Assembly: GCA_018714695.1 (NCBI GenBank)
Contig: DVNB01000096.1
Coordinates: 1-34,136 of the forward strand
Length of the DNA: 34,136 bases
Origin: Candidatus Ornithomonoglobus merdipullorum
Lineage (GTDB): Bacteria > Bacillota > Clostridia > UBA1381
Direction of reading: 5' to 3'
Shown here: positions 7,882 through 15,623 of the stretch, in pieces
Layout of the letters: each line of letters begins with the position of its first letter
Numbering within the stretch: position 1 is the stretch's first letter
Notes under the pieces: generated by a model
What the model saw: only the letters and a program-made list of their open reading frames with translations
Databases searched by the model: none
What the model was told of the DNA's origin: nothing
Program-made: the position numbers and the translations under genes

Positions 7882-8433
7882 ATGAGGAGAGTAATTGCGG
7901 CAGCCGCATGCGCGCTGATGATAGTGGGACTTGCCGGCTGCGGAGGAGATAACGGCGGACAGACTAGTAATGCTGCGGTGCCGAGGCTCAGCCCGGAGAA
8001 CCTTATTTCGGCGGAGACTGCGAGCACAGCTGCGGGAGCGACGCTTGTGATGTCCGAGGATGGAGTGGTGAGCGACGGAAATATGCTGACGGTCACGTAC
8101 GTTTCGGAGCCGCTCGGCGCGAACGACAGCGTGTCCGTGTCTATAGAGCAGTTTTCCGATACGCTTTCCACGGCGCAGATCTGGAGCGACTATGAGAGCA
8201 ACAGAATATACAGGACGGATATGGAATATGTAGACGGTATAGGCGAGGACTGCTATATCGCTTTCCCGTATATAAACATATATGACCGCGGCTGCTATAT
8301 CAGGATAAGCGCCGGCTCGGGCAGCGATGAAGGACAGAAGAATATGCTGATAAATCTCGGCACAACTGCCGCGATCGCGCTTGAAGCGGCGATCCCTGCG
8401 GATGCAGTGCAGAACAGCAATGTGATACAGTGA
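7882..8433 (+). CDS. Small lipoprotein of unknown function
   Basis: A 183-residue exported lipoprotein. The N-terminus MRRVIAAAACALMIVGLAGCGG is a type II signal peptide whose lipobox LAGC predicts diacylglyceryl attachment at Cys19, a job for the Lgt encoded at 10089. After a Gly/Asn-rich linker, the rest is a soluble acidic domain (LSPENLISAETASTAAGATL, then VEYVDGIGEDCYIAFPY-like stretches and a cysteine before YIRISAG) that I do not recognise. GGGAGG at 7871-7876 sets ATG 7882. The gene starts 14 bases after the T-run of the preceding terminator and no separate promoter is seen, so expression may depend on read-through. Confidence 0.85.
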   Translation: MRRVIAAAACALMIVGLAGCGGDNGGQTSNAAVPRLSPENLISAETASTAAGATLVMSEDGVVSDGNMLTVTYVSEPLGANDSVSVSIEQFSDTLSTAQIWSDYESNRIYRTDMEYVDGIGEDCYIAFPYINIYDRGCYIRISAGSGSDEGQKNMLINLGTTAAIALEAAIPADAVQNSNVIQ

Positions 8434-8435
8434 AG

Positions 8436-8490
8436 AAAGAGAGCACGCAAGACGGAGCTTACGCTCCGACGACTTGTGTGCTCTTTTTCT
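8436..8490. terminator. Long bidirectional terminator between convergent genes
   Basis: Nested pairing: CGGAGC (8453-8458) with GCTCCG (8463-8468), CAAG with CTTG, and GAGCAC (8441-8446) with GTGCTC (8478-8483), extended by A-T pairs into TTTTT. The hairpin also encodes the last codons of the minus-strand membrane protein. Confidence 0.88.
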
Positions 8491-9020
8491 TCCTGCTTGT
8501 GAAGCCTATGATCATGAGTGCAGTTGGAATTGCGGCTATTATATATACAACTGGCGATTCCATTAAAAGCAATGTAAGTATTCCGCAGGTGGTGGTGAAG
8601 AATAACGATGGATATTCGATATTGAATATATTATTTTGCACGATCATTACAAGCTCTGCCAATCCGAGCACAAATGGAAGCAAAAGTATGAGCAGGTCAA
8701 ATGCTTTACTGCCGGTCACCGGAGCTTTTCTGCCTGCAAATATGTATGCAGCAACAGAAATGATAAAATTCAACCCGACCATTGCCCATATCGGCGCACA
8801 CAGTATCTTTTAGCGCTGAGGTGCTTTTTATCCCGATAAAGATATATATGCAGATAGCAAGCATTTGCAGAATGATCGTTGCGCCAAAAAGGATCGGAGC
8901 AGGAAGCAGTGGGAGCAGTATACCGCCTTCCGGACCTAGCCATGTTAATAAGAATATCACGAAGAACGCTATGCATGAACATACGTGAGTCAGTATAGGA
9001 AATAATATCTTTCTGATCAT
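8459..9020 (-). pseudogene. Multi-pass membrane protein gene, frameshifted
   Basis: Two adjoining minus-strand frames are the halves of one protein. The 5' half (from ATG 9018-9020) reads MIRKILFPILTHVCSC..., with two or three membrane helices, until GIKSTSALK. The second frame resumes at ILCAPIWAMVGLNFIISVAAY and runs to the stop at 8459 with about four more hydrophobic segments and the tail SRKKKSTQVVGA. Removing one base of the TTTT run at 8808-8811 joins them into about 186 residues with roughly six membrane helices. The shift is +1 on an AAAA run, not a standard -1 slippery site, so it is a true mutation or a sequence error. Its ATG overlaps the kinase stop as ATGA. The family is not recognised. 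Confidence 0.72.
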
Positions 9021-10063
9021 AGTGTCAGCTCCCTTATCTGTCTATATCCATTCATGACAAATTCAGTGATCAAATTTACTCGCACCCGCATACCGATCTC
9101 GGCTATGGTCTGCCGTATCAGGTTTTCGGAAATTTCCGGGATATACTGCTTCAGGCTCGTGTCATATGAGATAAGCTCATTGAACAGCTTTACGAGAAAA
9201 TCGTTCGTGCGGCTTATGTTGTTTGGATATCCTCTTGAGATAAGCGCCATGTTGTTGTCGAAATTAGGCGCAAGTCCTATAATGTGACCGTCCTTGTTGC
9301 TGCGAAGAATGCCAAAATTGAAAGTGTGTCTGTCGGGGTTGGCGCAGATCGTGTCAAGAAAGAGCATTTTCACGTAATCGCCGACAGCGGCGGGACACAG
9401 CTTGCGAATAGCGTCAAGTGTGTCCGTATAATCTTCATTATCACCCATGAACGAGTAAGCAGGTTCAAAGCTGACTGCAGCATTGTTTGTAAAATCCTTT
9501 GTCTTTATGAAGCCTTTCCCGCGCTCATAACGAGCCATGTTAAATCCGAGCCTGTGCCCAAGACGGTATATAAAAAGCTCTGAAAACATTTCGTTGTGAT
9601 CTGCTTTTTTGTAAATCTGCCAGCTTCCATCCGCCAACTTCCAACATTTCTCAAAGCTGCCGGTATTGGTCAGCTCCGGTGTCCTTGTGTGTTTAGAGGA
9701 AGCAGTTTTGTTGAAACTGTCATAACTGCCTGTCAATGCAAGATTTGCGAACAAGTCGTTGTCAAAGCGTATGTCTGAGTAATTAAGCTCCGAGCCTATC
9801 GGCTTTACCCAGTAGCAGTCAGTGATAGTGGCTGCATTCATTGCGATCACTGTGGATATATCATCTCTTTCAGATAGCCTGAGAGCTTTTTTCAACAGTC
9901 TTGAATTTGCTCGGTGCGAATCAATAGCTCTTGTTTCAAGCCATCTTTCCACGTTCCCAGTGTTTTTGAGATACAGCGGTATAAGATCGCCGTTAAGTAT
10001 TTCAAGATTACCGGAGCGGTATACGCCAACCGCTGTATCTCGGCTCATTATATAGATATCCAT
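9017..10063 (-). CDS. Stand-alone HipA-like (HipA_C fold) kinase
   Basis: A 348-residue protein. The N-terminal ~120 residues include TDCYWVKP and ELNYSDIRF, as in a group of HipA-like proteins of Clostridia. The C-terminal half is kinase-like: WQIYKKAD gives a candidate nucleotide-binding Lys, SELFIYRLGHRLGF a pairing Glu, DTICANPDRHTFNFGI matches the HipA catalytic NxDRHxxN motif, and LAPNFDNNMAL supplies the metal-binding Asp. All key residues look intact. HipA proteins phosphorylate protein targets; the target here is unknown. There is no HipB-like repressor next to it. ATG 10063 is chosen over GTG 10072 because of AGGTGA 6-7 bases upstream. It lies 25 bases after lgt and overlaps the downstream membrane gene by four bases. 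Confidence 0.8.
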   Translation of the reverse strand: MDIYIMSRDTAVGVYRSGNLEILNGDLIPLYLKNTGNVERWLETRAIDSHRANSRLLKKALRLSERDDISTVIAMNAATITDCYWVKPIGSELNYSDIRFDNDLFANLALTGSYDSFNKTASSKHTRTPELTNTGSFEKCWKLADGSWQIYKKADHNEMFSELFIYRLGHRLGFNMARYERGKGFIKTKDFTNNAAVSFEPAYSFMGDNEDYTDTLDAIRKLCPAAVGDYVKMLFLDTICANPDRHTFNFGILRSNKDGHIIGLAPNFDNNMALISRGYPNNISRTNDFLVKLFNELISYDTSLKQYIPEISENLIRQTIAEIGMRVRVNLITEFVMNGYRQIRELTL

Positions 10064-10088
10064 AATATTCACCTGCCTTGATCGTTAG

Positions 10089-10955
10089 TCAGTTTGCATC
10101 CGTTTTATCCATGTCATTCGATGGCTCGTTTCCTTCACGCTTTATCGGCGGTATCGGCACAAAGCATTTTCTTTTTGATTTTGTCACGTATATAAAACCT
10201 ACGACAGAGATCAATATCAGAAGCGCCGCCACGAACTGCGATATGCCAAGCACGCCCGGGATCAGATAAAGGATGTATGAGGTGTTGCGCATTCCCTCGA
10301 GCACAAGTCTGCCGCAGGAGTACCAGAACAGATAGAAGAGAACCACTTGTCCGTTCTTTGTTTTTTTGTCTCTCAGGAGCAGTATCAGTATAACTCCCGC
10401 AAGACTCCAGAGAGATTCGTACAGAAACAGGGGCTGCACCGGATCTGCTCCGTTTATGCTCATGCCAAAAAGCGAATCGGTGACCTGTCCGTATACCTCG
10501 CAGTTAACAAAATTCCCCCATCGACCGATGCACTGACCCAGAAGGAGTCCGGGACAGCATACATCGAGCGCGTTAGGGAGATTTATCCTTTTGATAATGC
10601 AGTAGATCGTGGTCGAGATCACTGCGCCTATTATACCGCCGTAGATCGCAAGTCCGCCTTCCCATATCTTAAACACGTCAAGCGGATCGTCTTTAAATTC
10701 GTCCAGCGCGAACAGTACGTAATAGATCCTTGCGCAGATTATCCCGGCTACTATGCCTATCAGCGCTATATCCCAGACGTTGTCGCGCTTTATGCCGCGT
10801 TTTTCGCTGTTGTGGGAAGCTAAGAGCAGGCCTAGCAGAAAACCTGCGAGGATAATGAGCGCGTACCAGTATATATTCTTTGAGCCTATTCTCAATGCGA
10901 CCGGGTCTATGTCAAAGCTTATGCCGAGCCGCGGGAATGCTATATTGTTGGTCAT
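10089..10955 (-). CDS. lgt: Prolipoprotein diacylglyceryl transferase
   Basis: Lgt moves diacylglycerol from phosphatidylglycerol to the lipobox Cys of prolipoproteins at the cytoplasmic membrane. The 288-residue protein has about seven hydrophobic segments. The Lgt signature GRWGNFVNCEVYG lies near residue 145, WEGGLAIYGGIIGAV earlier, and PLFLYESLWSLAG with a Tyr/Glu pair follows. The tail is a charged cytoplasmic extension (KSKRKCFVPIPPIKREGNEP). ATG 10955 is selected because AGGAGGTGA ends 5-6 bases upstream; GTG 10964 would overlap the ribosome site. It begins 16 bases after tex, in one operon with it and the kinase. Confidence 0.95.
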   Translation of the reverse strand: MTNNIAFPRLGISFDIDPVALRIGSKNIYWYALIILAGFLLGLLLASHNSEKRGIKRDNVWDIALIGIVAGIICARIYYVLFALDEFKDDPLDVFKIWEGGLAIYGGIIGAVISTTIYCIIKRINLPNALDVCCPGLLLGQCIGRWGNFVNCEVYGQVTDSLFGMSINGADPVQPLFLYESLWSLAGVILILLLRDKKTKNGQVVLFYLFWYSCGRLVLEGMRNTSYILYLIPGVLGISQFVAALLILISVVGFIYVTKSKRKCFVPIPPIKREGNEPSNDMDKTDAN

Positions 10956-10971
10956 GATGCTCACCTCCTGT

Positions 10972-13170
10972 TTATATATCGCGCATCGAGAGCGATATGC
11001 GCTTTTTTGCGGTGTCCACGCTCAGCACGCGCACCTTTACATTGTCACCAACGGAGAGCACATCTGTCGGATGCTTGATAAATCTGTCGCATATCTGCGA
11101 GATATGCACGAGTCCGTCCTGATGCACGCCTATATCGACGAACGCGCCGAAATCTATCACGTTTCTGACGACTCCGTCAAGCACCATGTCAGGCTTTAGA
11201 TCCTCTATGGAGAGGATGTCGGAACGAAGCACGGGCTGCGGCAGCTCATCGCGGGGATCTCTGCCGGGCTTTAATATGCTGTCGGTTATGTCGGTGAGCG
11301 TGATGTCGCCTATGCCGAGCAGCTCGCAGAGCTTTTCGCGTCCGTATTTATCTTCGCGCTTTTTTATGTCCTTTATCGATCCTGACATTACGTCGTCGCT
11401 GGTGTATCCCAGCTCGGAGATGAGCTTTTCTGCTGCCTTGTAGCTTTCCGGGTGTACAGATGTATTGTCAAGGTAGTATTCACCGCCCGGGACTCTCAGA
11501 AAGCCGGCGCACTGCTCGAATGCCTTCGCTCCGAGCTTGGGCACCTTCAGAAGCTCCCGACGCGTTTTAAAGCTGCCGTTTTCAAGCCTGTATTTTTCTA
11601 TGTTTTTTGCGACCGTCTTGTTTATACCTGCCACATAAGAGAGCAGGGAGGGGGAGGCGGTATTAAGGTCGACTCCAACGCTGTTCACGCAGTCCTCTAC
11701 TACACCGCTGAGTGCCTCACCGAGTTTTTTCTTGTTCATGTCGTGCTGATACTGACCTACGCCTATGGATCTCGGGTCGATCTTCACAAGCTCCGCAAGG
11801 GGATCCTGCAAACGGCGCGCGATGGAGACGGCGCTGCGCAGCGCGACGTCGTAATCCGGGAATTCCTCCGCAGCAAGCTCGGAGGCGCTGTAAACACTTG
11901 CTCCTGCCTCATTGGTCATAACATAGTAGACCTTGCGGTCCAGCTTCTTTATGAGCTCCGATACGAAAATTTCCGATTCCTTCGATGCGGTGCCGTTTCC
12001 TATGGATATTATCTCCACGCCGTTTTTCTCTATCATGGAGCGCAGCACGTTTTCGGCTTTTTCCTTGTCGTGGTTCGGAAGGGTGCAGTAGACGATACCT
12101 GTATCGAGAACCTTCCCGGTTGGATCCACGACTGCCAGCTTGCAGCCCGTTCTGTAGCCGGGGTCAAAGCCCATTACCGTGCGCCCCTTTACAGGCGGCT
12201 GCATCAAAAGCCCCTTAAGGTTTTTGCCGAATACCTTTATAGAGCTTTCCTCAGCCGCCTCTGTCGCATCCGCGCGCAGCTCCGTTGCGAGCGACGGAGC
12301 TATGAGCCGCTTGTATGCGTCCTCTGCCGCTTCGCTTACGTACTCTGATGCCGGAGTCCTTCTGTTGTGCGTTGTCTTCCTTATTAAATAACGCACTGCT
12401 TTTTCATCGTCAGCGCTTATCTTCACAGAAAGGAATCCTTCCTTTTCACCTCGGTTGATCGCGAGGACACGGTGCGGCGGCAGCTTTGAAAGCGGTTCTG
12501 AAAAGTCGTAGTACAGACTGTACACGCTGTCGTCCTCTGACGTTCCCTTTACCGTGATGCTGCCGTTCTCGGAAGTCATTCGCCTCAGCGTGCCGCGGTA
12601 TTCGGCGTTATCGCTTATTTCCTCGGCGATTATATCCATGGCGCCGTTTAACGCATCCTCCGGAGCTGCGACTCCTTTTTCCTCCGATACGTATTTTGCC
12701 GCTTCCGCGATCGGATCCGCGGGAGACTTGTCACGGCTCGTGAGTGCAGCTGCGAGCGGTTCAAGTCCGCGTTCTTTTGCTATAGAGGCGCGCGTCCTGC
12801 GCTTAGGCCGGAACGGACGGTAGATGTCCTCGAGCTCCGAGAGAGTTTCCGCAGCGGCTATCGCCTTGCTTATCTCGGGTGTAAGCTTTCCCTGTTCGTC
12901 TATAAGCCGCTCTGTTTCCGCCTTTTTGTCTGAAAGCGATCTCAGATATGCAAGTCTCGTGCCGAATTCACGCAGTGCGGTATCGTCGAGCGAGCCTGTC
13001 GCCTCCTTGCGGTACCGGGCAATGAACGGTATCGTATTTCCGTCGTCTATAAGCGCGATAGTGTTTTCAGCCTGCCATCGCTTTATCTCCAGTTCATCAC
13101 ATAGCTTTTTAACTATATTTTCTTCGTTGCTTTCTCCTTTTGCGGCATTTGTGACCGTCGTTTCACTCAT
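10972..13170 (-). CDS. tex: Tex-family RNA-binding transcription accessory protein
   Basis: A 732-residue Tex/YhgF-type protein. Domains in order: N-terminal helical region with ALIDDGNTIPFIARYRKEATG (the Tex signature) at ~40-60; a YqgF-like RNase H fold at ~325-450 (VMGFDPGYRTGCKLAVVD); helix-hairpin-helix motifs at ~490-580 (VGVDLNTASPSLLSYVAGI, RRELLKVPKLGAKAFEQCAGF); and a C-terminal S1 domain at ~655-725 (VRNVIDFGAFVDIGVHQDGLVHISQ). Tex binds structured nucleic acid and affects transcription and decay; its precise role is unsettled. ATG 13170 is preferred to the longer frame from 13242 because GGAGG lies 10 bases upstream. It is the first gene of the tex-lgt-kinase-membrane operon and diverges from mraZ. 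Confidence 0.93.
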   Translation of the reverse strand: MSETTVTNAAKGESNEENIVKKLCDELEIKRWQAENTIALIDDGNTIPFIARYRKEATGSLDDTALREFGTRLAYLRSLSDKKAETERLIDEQGKLTPEISKAIAAAETLSELEDIYRPFRPKRRTRASIAKERGLEPLAAALTSRDKSPADPIAEAAKYVSEEKGVAAPEDALNGAMDIIAEEISDNAEYRGTLRRMTSENGSITVKGTSEDDSVYSLYYDFSEPLSKLPPHRVLAINRGEKEGFLSVKISADDEKAVRYLIRKTTHNRRTPASEYVSEAAEDAYKRLIAPSLATELRADATEAAEESSIKVFGKNLKGLLMQPPVKGRTVMGFDPGYRTGCKLAVVDPTGKVLDTGIVYCTLPNHDKEKAENVLRSMIEKNGVEIISIGNGTASKESEIFVSELIKKLDRKVYYVMTNEAGASVYSASELAAEEFPDYDVALRSAVSIARRLQDPLAELVKIDPRSIGVGQYQHDMNKKKLGEALSGVVEDCVNSVGVDLNTASPSLLSYVAGINKTVAKNIEKYRLENGSFKTRRELLKVPKLGAKAFEQCAGFLRVPGGEYYLDNTSVHPESYKAAEKLISELGYTSDDVMSGSIKDIKKREDKYGREKLCELLGIGDITLTDITDSILKPGRDPRDELPQPVLRSDILSIEDLKPDMVLDGVVRNVIDFGAFVDIGVHQDGLVHISQICDRFIKHPTDVLSVGDNVKVRVLSVDTAKKRISLSMRDI

Positions 13171-13445
13171 ATGTACAAAACCTCCAAACCTGTTGTAATA
13201 CAAATGATAATTTTGTAACCGTTCTGAAATATTTTTTTGCAAAAACTATATACAAATCGTAATAATTGTGATATAATTGTTACATGCACAACATCTTGTG
13301 TTACATTTGTGTTATGTTAACAAAATATGTGCGCTCACCGTTTTCGGAACGTTAAATAGATTATACACCATTTTGTTCGGTTTTACAAGTGCGTTGCGAA
13401 AAACTTTGAGAGACAAAATTAAAAAGAAAAACATTAAAAAAAGGG
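13171..13445. other. Divergent tex/mraZ intergenic region with repeated TGTTACAT words
   Basis: AT-rich, non-coding. TGTTACAT occurs at 13278-13285 and again at 13299-13306, exactly 21 bases (two helical turns) apart, followed by the related TGTTATGT at 13310-13317. A possible plus-strand -35/-10 pair is TATACA (13249-13254) and TATAAT (13272-13277), 17 bases apart but with a poor -35. No clear tex promoter is seen. A 68-codon frame from 13277 has no ribosome site and is not called. Confidence 0.4.
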
Positions 13446-13474
13446 TTGCGTTTTCTTCCGTTTTGGTGTACAAT
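13446..13474 (+). promoter_or_regulatory. Promoter of the mraZ/dcw operon
   Basis: TTGCGT (13446-13451) and TACAAT (13469-13474) are 17 bases apart. Transcription would start near 13481, just at the first GGGAG repeat, leaving a leader of about 145 bases before mraZ. Confidence 0.72.
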
Positions 13475-13484
13475 AATACATAAA

Positions 13485-13520
13485 GGGAGCAAATTGGAGC
13501 GAATGGGAGGAAAAATGGAG
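13485..13520 (+). promoter_or_regulatory. MraZ box: direct GGGAG/TGGAG repeats
   Basis: GGGAG, TGGAG and GGGAG begin at 13485, 13495 and 13505, an exact 10-base period, with a fourth TGGAG at 13516. E. coli MraZ is known to bind direct TGGGN repeats spaced by five bases, i.e. the same 10-base period, upstream of its own operon. The repeats sit immediately downstream of the -10, where bound protein would block transcription. This makes MraZ autorepression of the dcw operon likely. Confidence 0.72.
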
Positions 13521-13625
13521 TCTCCCGATGCTTCCGGGAGGGAGGATAGCGGCGATGGATGCCATGTCATCCCTTATTTGCTGTTTCTTTTGTAACGATT
13601 TTGTCCGGGAAGGCGGTGATATACT

Positions 13626-14069
13626 GTGGTAACGTTTGTTGACGAATACGAACGCCAGCTCGATGAGCGCGGGAGGATAATCCTGCCGTCAAAGCTGCGT
13701 GACAGCGTTAAGAACACGGTATATATCACCCAGTCCACATCGGAGAAATGCCTGCATTTGTACACCGAGGAGGAATGGTGCAAGGTTGCCGAGAAGGTCA
13801 ACCAGCTCCCGACAGCTACGGATTACAACGCCGCGGCATTCGTCCGTCTGTTTTTCGGCAAGGCGACTGCCGTAACGGTAGACAAGCAGGGCAGGATACC
13901 CATAGCGAAAAGGCTTATCGATTACGCGGGGCTTTCGAAAGAAGTAGTGCTCGTCGGTGCCAATACGCGTCTTGAGATATGGGATGCGGCGACATGGGAG
14001 GAATATCAGAGCAAGCTTTCCGAGACCATTATGATGGACGGTATATTGAAATACAACCTTAATATATAG
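13626..14069 (+). CDS. mraZ: Transcriptional regulator MraZ
   Basis: A 147-residue protein with two SpoVT/AbrB-like DNA-binding repeats: [18 protein letters not shown] (residues ~8-25) and [22 protein letters not shown] (~82-103), each with the D-x-x-G-R-I core. MraZ forms a ring-shaped oligomer and regulates the dcw cluster. The start is GTG 13626, with the purine stretch AAGGCGGTGA ending 6 bases before it; no ATG fits the family N-terminus. It is the first gene of the operon and lies just behind its own candidate operator. Confidence 0.95.
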   Translation: MVTFVDEYERQLDERGRIILPSKLRDSVKNTVYITQSTSEKCLHLYTEEEWCKVAEKVNQLPTATDYNAAAFVRLFFGKATAVTVDKQGRIPIAKRLIDYAGLSKEVVLVGANTRLEIWDAATWEEYQSKLSETIMMDGILKYNLNI

Positions 14070-14085
14070 AGAAGAGGTTCTGGAA

Positions 14086-15036
14086 TTGGAATTTAAGCAT
14101 TATTCGGTCCTTCTTAAGGAAAGTGTGGACGCTCTAAACGTCAGAGACGGCGGCATATACGTCGACGGTACGATGGGAGGCGGCGGACACTCGTATGAGA
14201 TATTGAGCCGCGGAGCGGGAAAGCTCATAGGCATAGACAGAGACAGTGATGCCGTTGCGGCGGCAAAAAAAAGGCTTGAGCCGTTCGGAGACAGGCTTAT
14301 TGCGGTAAACCGTAATTTCAGAGAGATAAAGGATATTTTATCGGAGCTTGGCATAGACGCGATAGACGGTGCTGTGCTCGATCTCGGAGTGAGCTCATAT
14401 CAGCTCGACAATGCCGAGCGAGGGTTTTCGTACATGCATGACGCGCCGCTTGATATGCGTATGGACCGTTCGTCGGGAATAAGTGCCTATGACGTGGTAA
14501 ACGGATACAGCGAGGAAGAGCTCACATCGATATTTTACGAGTACGGTGAGGAAAAGTGGTCGAAGCGTATCGCGCGCTTCATCACGGAGGCACGCGGGAG
14601 AAAAACCATCGAGACAACAGGCGAGCTTGCCGATATAATAAAGGCGGCGATACCGCAGAAGGCGCGACAGGAAGGCGGACATCCGGCAAAGCGAGTGTTC
14701 CAGGCTATACGGATCGAGGTGAACGGCGAGCTTTCGATACTTGAAAAGGCTGTCTGTGATTTTGTAGACGTTTTAAAGCCCGGTGCGGCAATAAGTATAA
14801 TAACGTTCCATTCGCTGGAGGACAGGATCGTAAAAAAGACATTTGCGCGGCTCGCAAAGGGCTGCACTTGTCCCAAGGATTTTCCGGTATGCGTATGCGG
14901 CAACAAGCCGACGCTGCGCGTTCTCGGACGTAAACCGGTCCTGCCGTCAGAGGAAGAGCTTAAAGAGAACTCGAGGTCAAAAAGCGCGAAATTAAGAGCA
15001 GCCGTAAAGCTAGGCAGCGAGAATCGAGGAGAGTAA
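14086..15036 (+). CDS. rsmH: 16S rRNA m4C1402 methyltransferase
   Basis: RsmH (MraW) methylates N4 of C1402 of 16S rRNA using S-adenosylmethionine. The 316-residue protein begins with the family-typical [13 protein letters not shown]. The SAM-binding region is [11 protein letters not shown] (~residues 27-37) and [33 protein letters not shown] is the diagnostic RsmH motif, and [16 protein letters not shown] the C-terminal one. A Cys-rich stretch ([14 protein letters not shown]) lies near residue 260. The start is TTG 14086 with GAGG 8 bases upstream. It is 16 bases after mraZ and one base before ftsL. Confidence 0.96.
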   Translation: MEFKHYSVLLKESVDALNVRDGGIYVDGTMGGGGHSYEILSRGAGKLIGIDRDSDAVAAAKKRLEPFGDRLIAVNRNFREIKDILSELGIDAIDGAVLDLGVSSYQLDNAERGFSYMHDAPLDMRMDRSSGISAYDVVNGYSEEELTSIFYEYGEEKWSKRIARFITEARGRKTIETTGELADIIKAAIPQKARQEGGHPAKRVFQAIRIEVNGELSILEKAVCDFVDVLKPGAAISIITFHSLEDRIVKKTFARLAKGCTCPKDFPVCVCGNKPTLRVLGRKPVLPSEEELKENSRSKSAKLRAAVKLGSENRGE

Positions 15037-15037
15037 A

Positions 15038-15526
15038 GTGGCATACGATAATTTGGCATATAAGTATGATTACAGAGAAGAAGAGAAGCCCGGTCGGCAG
15101 AGAGTAAAAGTGGATAGGAAAAGAGTACAGAAGAGAGCAAAAAAAAATGAAATAAGCTATCTGAGCAAGATAATATATGTGTTTGTTTTGGCTGCATCGG
15201 CGATATTTATGATAGCGCAGTTTGTAAATGTGAATGAAGCGGAGAGCAGGCTTGCCGCAAAGCAGGAGGATTATGCGTTCGAGGAATCGGTAACGTCGCA
15301 GAAATCGTTTGAGCTCGAGCAGAGCGTGGATCTGTCAAAGATAGAGCAGGAGGCGACCGGCAGACTCGGCATGAAGAGACCGGAATCACATCAGATCGTT
15401 TACGTCGATGTAAAGCAGGATGACGTTACGGAAAAGACATCCGGAGAAGTAGAGGGCTTAGGCAACAGGATAGCCGGATTTTTCAGCTCGGCGATACGTA
15501 ATATAATTGAGTTTTTCAGCATATAA
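15038..15526 (+). CDS. ftsL: FtsL-like septum protein
   Basis: A 162-residue bitopic membrane protein: a basic cytoplasmic N-terminus (~45 residues, many Lys/Arg), one membrane helix at ~46-65 (IIYVFVLAASAIFMIAQF), then an extracytoplasmic segment beginning with a helical stretch (NEAESRLAAKQEDYAFEES) and containing IEQEATGRLGMKRPESHQIVYVDV, the LGM-xxP-xxxQ pattern of FtsL. FtsL joins FtsB/DivIC and DivIB to activate FtsW and the septal PBP. Position between rsmH and the PBP gene supports the call more than sequence. The start is GTG 15038, behind GAGGAGAG. The C-terminal ~40 residues, with a Gly/Phe amphipathic tail, exceed a minimal FtsL. Confidence 0.85.
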   Translation: MAYDNLAYKYDYREEEKPGRQRVKVDRKRVQKRAKKNEISYLSKIIYVFVLAASAIFMIAQFVNVNEAESRLAAKQEDYAFEESVTSQKSFELEQSVDLSKIEQEATGRLGMKRPESHQIVYVDVKQDDVTEKTSGEVEGLGNRIAGFFSSAIRNIIEFFSI

Positions 15527-15623
15527 CTTAATTAAGGCGCAGCGGCGGCGCTTTGCTGCGTTGACCCGGTCTGCATGCCGCAATCAGGCAGTTGGGTTTA
15601 TTGAATAAAGGAATGATAGAGAA
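15527..15623 (+). other. Structured spacer between ftsL and the PBP gene
   Basis: Two hairpins: CGCAGC (15538-15543) with GCTGCG (15555-15560), and a nested pair ACCC/GGGT (15564-15567, 15594-15597) enclosing CTGC/GCAG (15571-15574, 15588-15591). No T-run follows. AAAGGA at 15607-15612 is the only ribosome-site candidate for the PBP start. Confidence 0.4.

Noticed and set aside
8808-8811. Programmed ribosomal frameshift in the membrane-protein gene
   Set aside because: The join needs a +1 shift at CTA-AAA-G and lacks a slippery heptamer or obvious stimulatory structure; an indel is simpler.
9017-10063. Classic HipBA toxin-antitoxin locus
   Set aside because: No HipB-like helix-turn-helix protein lies on either side; upstream is lgt and downstream a membrane protein.
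13277-13483. 68-codon plus-strand frame upstream of mraZ
   Set aside because: No ribosome site, AT-rich non-coding composition, and it overlaps the mraZ promoter.
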